Assembly (NCBI GenBank): GCA_910588125.1
Contig: CAJUPI010000033.1
Span: 1-34,077, forward strand
Source: an uncultured Lachnospiraceae bacterium
Lineage (GTDB): Bacteria > Bacillota > Clostridia > Lachnospirales > Lachnospiraceae
Direction: 5' to 3'
DNA length: 34,077 bases
Shown: positions 30,711 through 34,077 of the stretch, one piece after another
How positions within the stretch are numbered: the first letter of the stretch is position 1
Layout: each line of letters starts with the position of its first letter
Position numbers and translations under genes: made by a program
The notes under the pieces: model-generated
Database searches by the model: none
Seen by the model: the letters and a program-made list of their open reading frames with translations, nothing else
What the model was told of the DNA's origin: nothing

Positions 30711-31946
30711 ATGGAAGCGATTTTGAGTGAGATTTTTGGTATCTGGTATTTGATTGGTGCAGCTCTGGTGTTTTTTATGCAGGCAGGGTTTGCTATGGTG
30801 GAAACGGGCTTTACAAGAGCAAAAAACGCCGGGAATATTATTATGAAGAATCTGATGGATTTTTGTATCGGAACGATTGTGTTTATGTTTTTGGGATTTG
30901 GTATTTTGCTGGGAGAGGATACCTTAGGCGGGCTTATCGGGCTGCCAACGTTGGGGATTATCACGGATTATGCACATTTTGACTGGTCGAATTTTGTGTT
31001 CAACCTGGTGTTCTGTGCGACAGCGGCGACGATCGTATCAGGTGCTATGGCAGAACGGACAAAATTCCTTTCTTACTGCGTGTATTCGGCAGTGATATCA
31101 GCAGTGGTATATCCGATAGAGGCTCATTGGATCTGGGGAGGAGGGTGGTTGTCCGCCTTAGGGTTCCATGACTTTGCCGGATCCTGTGCAATTCATATGG
31201 TTGGCGGTTTTTCAGCATTGATTGGCGCCTGGATAGAGGGGCCACGCCTCGGCAAATACAACAAGGACAAGACACCGAATGCGATTCCGGGACATAATGT
31301 GGTAATCGGTGCTCTGGGGTGTTTTATTTTGTGGTTTGGATGGTATGGATTTAATGGAGCGGCGGCTACTAGCGGTCCCCAGCTGGCCTCTATTTTTGCA
31401 ACAACGACGATTGCGCCGGCAGTCGCCACCGTAGTATGCATGATATTTACCTGGATAAAATACGGAAAGCCAGATGTGTCAATGTGCTTGAATGCATCTC
31501 TGGCCGGGTTGGTGGGAATCACCGCCGGCTGTGATGTAATGGATGCGATGGGAGCCTTCGCGGTGGGGATTGTGTCCGGAATGCTGGTGGTGTTTGGAGT
31601 ATGGTTCTGCGATTATGTGATTCATGTGGATGATCCGGTGGGAGCCGTGGCAGTACATTTTTGTAATGGCATCTGGGGAACGTTGGCAGTCGGGCTGTTT
31701 GCGACCACCTCGGCGCCGGATAGTGAATATACCGGTTTGCTGTACGGGGGCGGCATTTCTTTGTTGGTAATTCAGCTTGTGGGAGTGGCAAGCGTGCTGG
31801 CCTGGACAGGAGTGACTATGTTTCTGGTATTTAAAGGCATTGATAAGACACTGGGGCTGCGCGTGACCGATCAGGAACAGCTTGACGGGCTGGACATCCA
31901 TGAGCATGGCATGAATGCTTATGCCGGATTCCGGATTGAGCGGTGA
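30711..31946 (+). CDS. amtB: Ammonium transporter (Amt/Rh family)
   Basis: The channel protein has 411 residues and about eleven hydrophobic segments. The twin-His pore residues fit HWIWGGGW and HFCNGIWGTLAVGL, and FDWSNFVFNLVFCATAATIV, GSCAIHMVGGFSALIGAW and the C-terminal GLDIHEHGMNAY are family signatures. The C-terminal segment docks GlnK. The ATG at 30711 follows GAGGAG and gives a normal family start (MEAILSEIFGIW); longer in-frame starts run into the 76-bp repeats. Its 3' end overlaps the convergent HAD gene by 28 bases. Confidence 0.95.
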   Translation: MEAILSEIFGIWYLIGAALVFFMQAGFAMVETGFTRAKNAGNIIMKNLMDFCIGTIVFMFLGFGILLGEDTLGGLIGLPTLGIITDYAHFDWSNFVFNLVFCATAATIVSGAMAERTKFLSYCVYSAVISAVVYPIEAHWIWGGGWLSALGFHDFAGSCAIHMVGGFSALIGAWIEGPRLGKYNKDKTPNAIPGHNVVIGALGCFILWFGWYGFNGAAATSGPQLASIFATTTIAPAVATVVCMIFTWIKYGKPDVSMCLNASLAGLVGITAGCDVMDAMGAFAVGIVSGMLVVFGVWFCDYVIHVDDPVGAVAVHFCNGIWGTLAVGLFATTSAPDSEYTGLLYGGGISLLVIQLVGVASVLAWTGVTMFLVFKGIDKTLGLRVTDQEQLDGLDIHEHGMNAYAGFRIER

Positions 31947-32596
31947 AGGAGCAGGGAATTTACAATTTCCGGGATCTCAGTCAGGCTATTCATGCGGAAA
32001 TCGGCAAGTGACTGGTCAAATGAGAAACGGGGATCAATCAGGGCAGCGATTTTCATACCGGCCCGGGAGGCGGCAGTAATGCCAAAAGTAGAGTCCTCAA
32101 TAACCAGGCATTGGGATTCCGGAATCTTCAGCTGAGCCGCCGTATAATGGTAGATTTCCGGATCCGGCTTGCTTCTTTTAAATTGGGCTCCACTTACCAC
32201 GACAGAAAAATAAGCGCGAATGTCGTTTTCGTTTAATACCCGTTCAATGATCGCCATCTGGGTGGAAGAAGCAAGAGCTAATGACAGGCCCCTGCTACGG
32301 ATGTGATCGAGAACGGCAGGAATCTCAGGGCGAAAGATTTTTCGATAATCCATCTCAGAATAGACATCTTTGTCGGCCCGAAATTCATCGCGGAGCTCCT
32401 GCCAGGTCTGTCCATTATTAATTGCGCATGCCATGCAATTCCAGGCATCCTCCCGGGAGGAACCGACCATACCGAACAGATCCGGCAGGGTAATGGAAGG
32501 ATTTTTCTTTTTTGCAAAAGCAAAGTCCTGTTTTAAATATTCATATTCGCTGTCAATGATGACACCATCCATGTCAAAGATAACGGCCTGAATCAT
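31919..32596 (-). CDS. HAD-superfamily hydrolase (beta-phosphoglucomutase/phosphatase-like)
   Basis: The 225-residue protein is a subfamily IA HAD enzyme. Motif I is VIFDMDGVIIDSE with nucleophile Asp8 and general acid Asp10, motif II is LALASST, motif III SKPDPEIY, and motif IV VIEDSTFGITAA. It probably removes or moves phosphate on a small sugar phosphate; the substrate is unknown. The ATG at 32596 has AAAGGA upstream; a longer version from 32692 would overlap the end of the upstream gene. The 3' end overlaps the convergent amtB by 28 bases. Confidence 0.92.
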   Translation of the reverse strand: MIQAVIFDMDGVIIDSEYEYLKQDFAFAKKKNPSITLPDLFGMVGSSREDAWNCMACAINNGQTWQELRDEFRADKDVYSEMDYRKIFRPEIPAVLDHIRSRGLSLALASSTQMAIIERVLNENDIRAYFSVVVSGAQFKRSKPDPEIYHYTAAQLKIPESQCLVIEDSTFGITAASRAGMKIAALIDPRFSFDQSLADFRMNSLTEIPEIVNSLLLHRSIRNPA

Positions 32597-32628
32597 GTTT
32601 TGGGATCCTTTCTTTAGCTCATTGATAA

Positions 32629-32670
32629 ACGGAAGCAGATGTTTTCCTGTCCGGATACATCTGCTTCTGT
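32629..32670. terminator. Inverted repeat between the secreted GH-like gene and the HAD gene
   Basis: ACGGAAGCAGATGT pairs with ACATCTGCTTCTGT (one G-T wobble) around a 14-base loop. A T-run (TTGTTTTTC) follows on the plus strand only, but the genes here read on the minus strand, where no T-run is seen. It may serve as a transcript 3' end or processing point for the secreted protein's mRNA. Confidence 0.5.
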
Positions 32671-32678
32671 TGTTTTTC

Positions 32679-33794
32679 TTACTTTCCTGCATTCTTATAA
32701 GCTTCCCAGCTTAATTTCTTGTTGCCATTGGTATCAATTAAGCCAAAGGCATAATTCATTGCGACAAGTTCCGGGACATCTGTCAGGCGGTTCAACATGA
32801 ATGCTTCTACATGGGGATTTGCCGCTGCTGCCTGGTAAGCTTCTGCAATACATTGAGCCTGTAATTCCTGACATTCGCCTCCGTTGGCCGGAGAAACGGA
32901 TGTAAAGCCCTGTTCTGACAAAATCAGATGACGTGGAGTCCCTGCTGGCGAGAGCATATCTGCCTGGTCCATGTAATCGGTCAATATATGAAGATTCTTT
33001 AAATTGATGATATAAGTATCCGGCTTTTCCATGGCATGACGGTCGTCGCTGAAGATCGGATTGTCAAATTCCTCCGGATAGGCATGCCAGGCGATGCCGT
33101 AATCGGTATCCCGCAGCAATTGATTCAGACGTGGGAACATATCCATGGCACCATATTTGAATCCGGCAACTTGTCCTGTATTCCACCGGAAATCGAAAGG
33201 AATATAGACACGGGCCAGGCTGTTGGCGTTCTTGATAGAATCATACCAGGTACGGAAGGCTGTGGCATAGTGGGAGCAGTAAGAATCAATGTCCATGGAA
33301 CCGATATAGTTCCAGGCTTGCCCGTCATTGATTTCATTGCCGATCACCCAATTGGAAACCAGATTACCGAACTCTCTCGTGACGCGATCGGCAGCCTCGC
33401 GCGTCGCGCGGATCCCTTCCTCATTTAAAGTGTTGAAGGCATAATAGCTGGCGCCCGCAGGTTCGGACACGGGAAGCAGCTTCGGATTATATGGATAAAC
33501 CGCCCAATCGTTCAGCACAATGACAGTCACTGAAATACCAGCCCTTTTCAAAGCGTTCAGATAGCTGTGATAAGCATTCATCATATTAGACTGATAGGCC
33601 CAGGACATAGGAAAATTGGTAATGACCTGGGAGACACCAAGTTCGGCAGCCTTTGAAACCTCGGATTCACTGTTGATCAGGACTCCCTTGATCGTGGCCG
33701 GTTCCTGGTAAAAATCGGCATAGGCCAGCATTGGGGTGGCAGCACTGAGGGCCAGGGCAGTAATGGCCGCAAGGATTCGTTTGATGTTTTTCAT
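32679..33794 (-). CDS. Secreted clan GH-A-like TIM-barrel protein (possibly DUF5722)
   Basis: The protein has 371 residues and a signal peptide (MKNIKRILAAITALALSAAT, cleavage probably after AYA near residue 26). The rest looks like an (alpha/beta)8 glycosidase: WVIGNEIND has the Asn-Glu pair of clan GH-A acid/base residues (Glu154), and ILSEQGFTS offers the nucleophile Glu294 near strand 7. Aromatic and His residues between them (FDFRW, AWHAYPEEFDNP) fit a sugar site. The substrate is unknown; the DUF5722 link is from memory of similar sequences and uncertain. GGAGAG lies upstream of the ATG. It has a leader of about 170 bases. Confidence 0.75.
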   Translation of the reverse strand: MKNIKRILAAITALALSAATPMLAYADFYQEPATIKGVLINSESEVSKAAELGVSQVITNFPMSWAYQSNMMNAYHSYLNALKRAGISVTVIVLNDWAVYPYNPKLLPVSEPAGASYYAFNTLNEEGIRATREAADRVTREFGNLVSNWVIGNEINDGQAWNYIGSMDIDSYCSHYATAFRTWYDSIKNANSLARVYIPFDFRWNTGQVAGFKYGAMDMFPRLNQLLRDTDYGIAWHAYPEEFDNPIFSDDRHAMEKPDTYIINLKNLHILTDYMDQADMLSPAGTPRHLILSEQGFTSVSPANGGECQELQAQCIAEAYQAAAANPHVEAFMLNRLTDVPELVAMNYAFGLIDTNGNKKLSWEAYKNAGK

Positions 33795-33829
33795 AAGTAA
33801 TCTGCTCTCCTTTTTTATATCTTATGATG

Positions 33830-33879
33830 TTGTTGCGGGAAACAGGCGGGCATTCCCAGGCGCTTCCTCCAGGCAACAA
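33830..33879 (-). promoter_or_regulatory. Possible three-way-junction structure in the leader of the secreted protein
   Basis: TTGTTGC and GCAACAA close a structure that contains GGGAA/TTCCC and AGG/CCT hairpins. It lies 36 bases upstream of the start codon. No known riboswitch class is recognised. Confidence 0.3.
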
Positions 33880-33970
33880 AAAATGCATTTGAGAAAAATC
33901 GTCCCTCCTGCTATATAAGCAAGAAATCCTTTGATAAGAGGAGGTATCTTGTTATTGAAATGCCGAAATG

Positions 33971-33999
33971 ATTATATCATATTTATCATAATTTTAAAA
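33971..33999 (-). promoter_or_regulatory. Weak putative promoter for the secreted protein
   Basis: On the minus strand TATAAT (33971-33976) with a poor -35 (TTTTAA, 33994-33999) at 17 bp, in an AT-rich stretch. The remaining bases to 34077 contain no gene that can be supported. Confidence 0.4.
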
Positions 34000-34077
34000 G
34001 ATTTTATTTTAGGAAGGAAATCTTCGTGAATTGTATTTTTAAAATCTACTCTCCCCGAGTCTGCTAGACTTTAGTCT

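Noticed and set aside
1..34077. tRNA, rRNA, prophage or integrase genes
   Set aside because: No cloverleaf, rRNA segment, integrase, transposase or phage structural gene was recognised on either strand.

Overview
The window reads as a chromosomal segment of an anaerobic Clostridia species, most likely family Lachnospiraceae (inference from gene content, not a database match). The pointers are the SCIFF peptide and its radical SAM maturase next to secDF-tgt-yajC, an archaeal-type ProRS behind a proline T-box, Gram-positive promoters and ribosome binding sites, a CUT1 transporter without its own ATPase, and an ispE-GntR pair. There are no rRNA, tRNA, phage, transposase or CRISPR genes.

Layout. 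1-4062: a Sir2-like protein, then a rightward run hisH-hisF-ung-uppP. 4261-6739 (minus): aroF and a RelA/SpoT-domain protein with a HEPN-like tail. 6900-10397: a YgjP-type metallopeptidase, a choloylglycine-hydrolase-family amidase, an orphan HicB-like antitoxin and an alpha/beta hydrolase. 10439-13521: a T-box-controlled proS, followed by cca. 13554-19026: the SCIFF ranthipeptide precursor, its maturase, secDF, tgt and yajC. 19107-26820: a DUF624 membrane protein, a divergent LacI-type regulator fused to a whole solute-binding-protein domain, and the binding protein, two permeases and metallo-beta-lactamase-fold enzyme it probably controls. 27222-34077: a frameshifted cupin gene, GntR-ispE (minus), glnK, amtB, and on the minus strand a HAD phosphatase and a secreted clan GH-A-like protein.

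The most unusual content is non-coding. Five copies (one cut by the window start) of an about 310-bp element form one long hairpin. The core and ends are conserved, but the 48-59 bp outer arms are unrelated or diverged between copies while staying almost perfectly complementary within each copy. All four complete copies lie just after a stop codon in the same orientation relative to the gene. A second palindromic family has two copies, one between aroF and uppP and one inside the ABC operon. A third is a tandem 76-bp repeat with competing pairings ahead of amtB.

Probable working units: histidine synthesis (hisHF); SCIFF production next to Sec components; nitrogen sensing and uptake (glnK/amtB), with a terminator directly after the glnK promoter; and a substrate-regulated uptake operon whose regulator carries its own SBP-like sensor.
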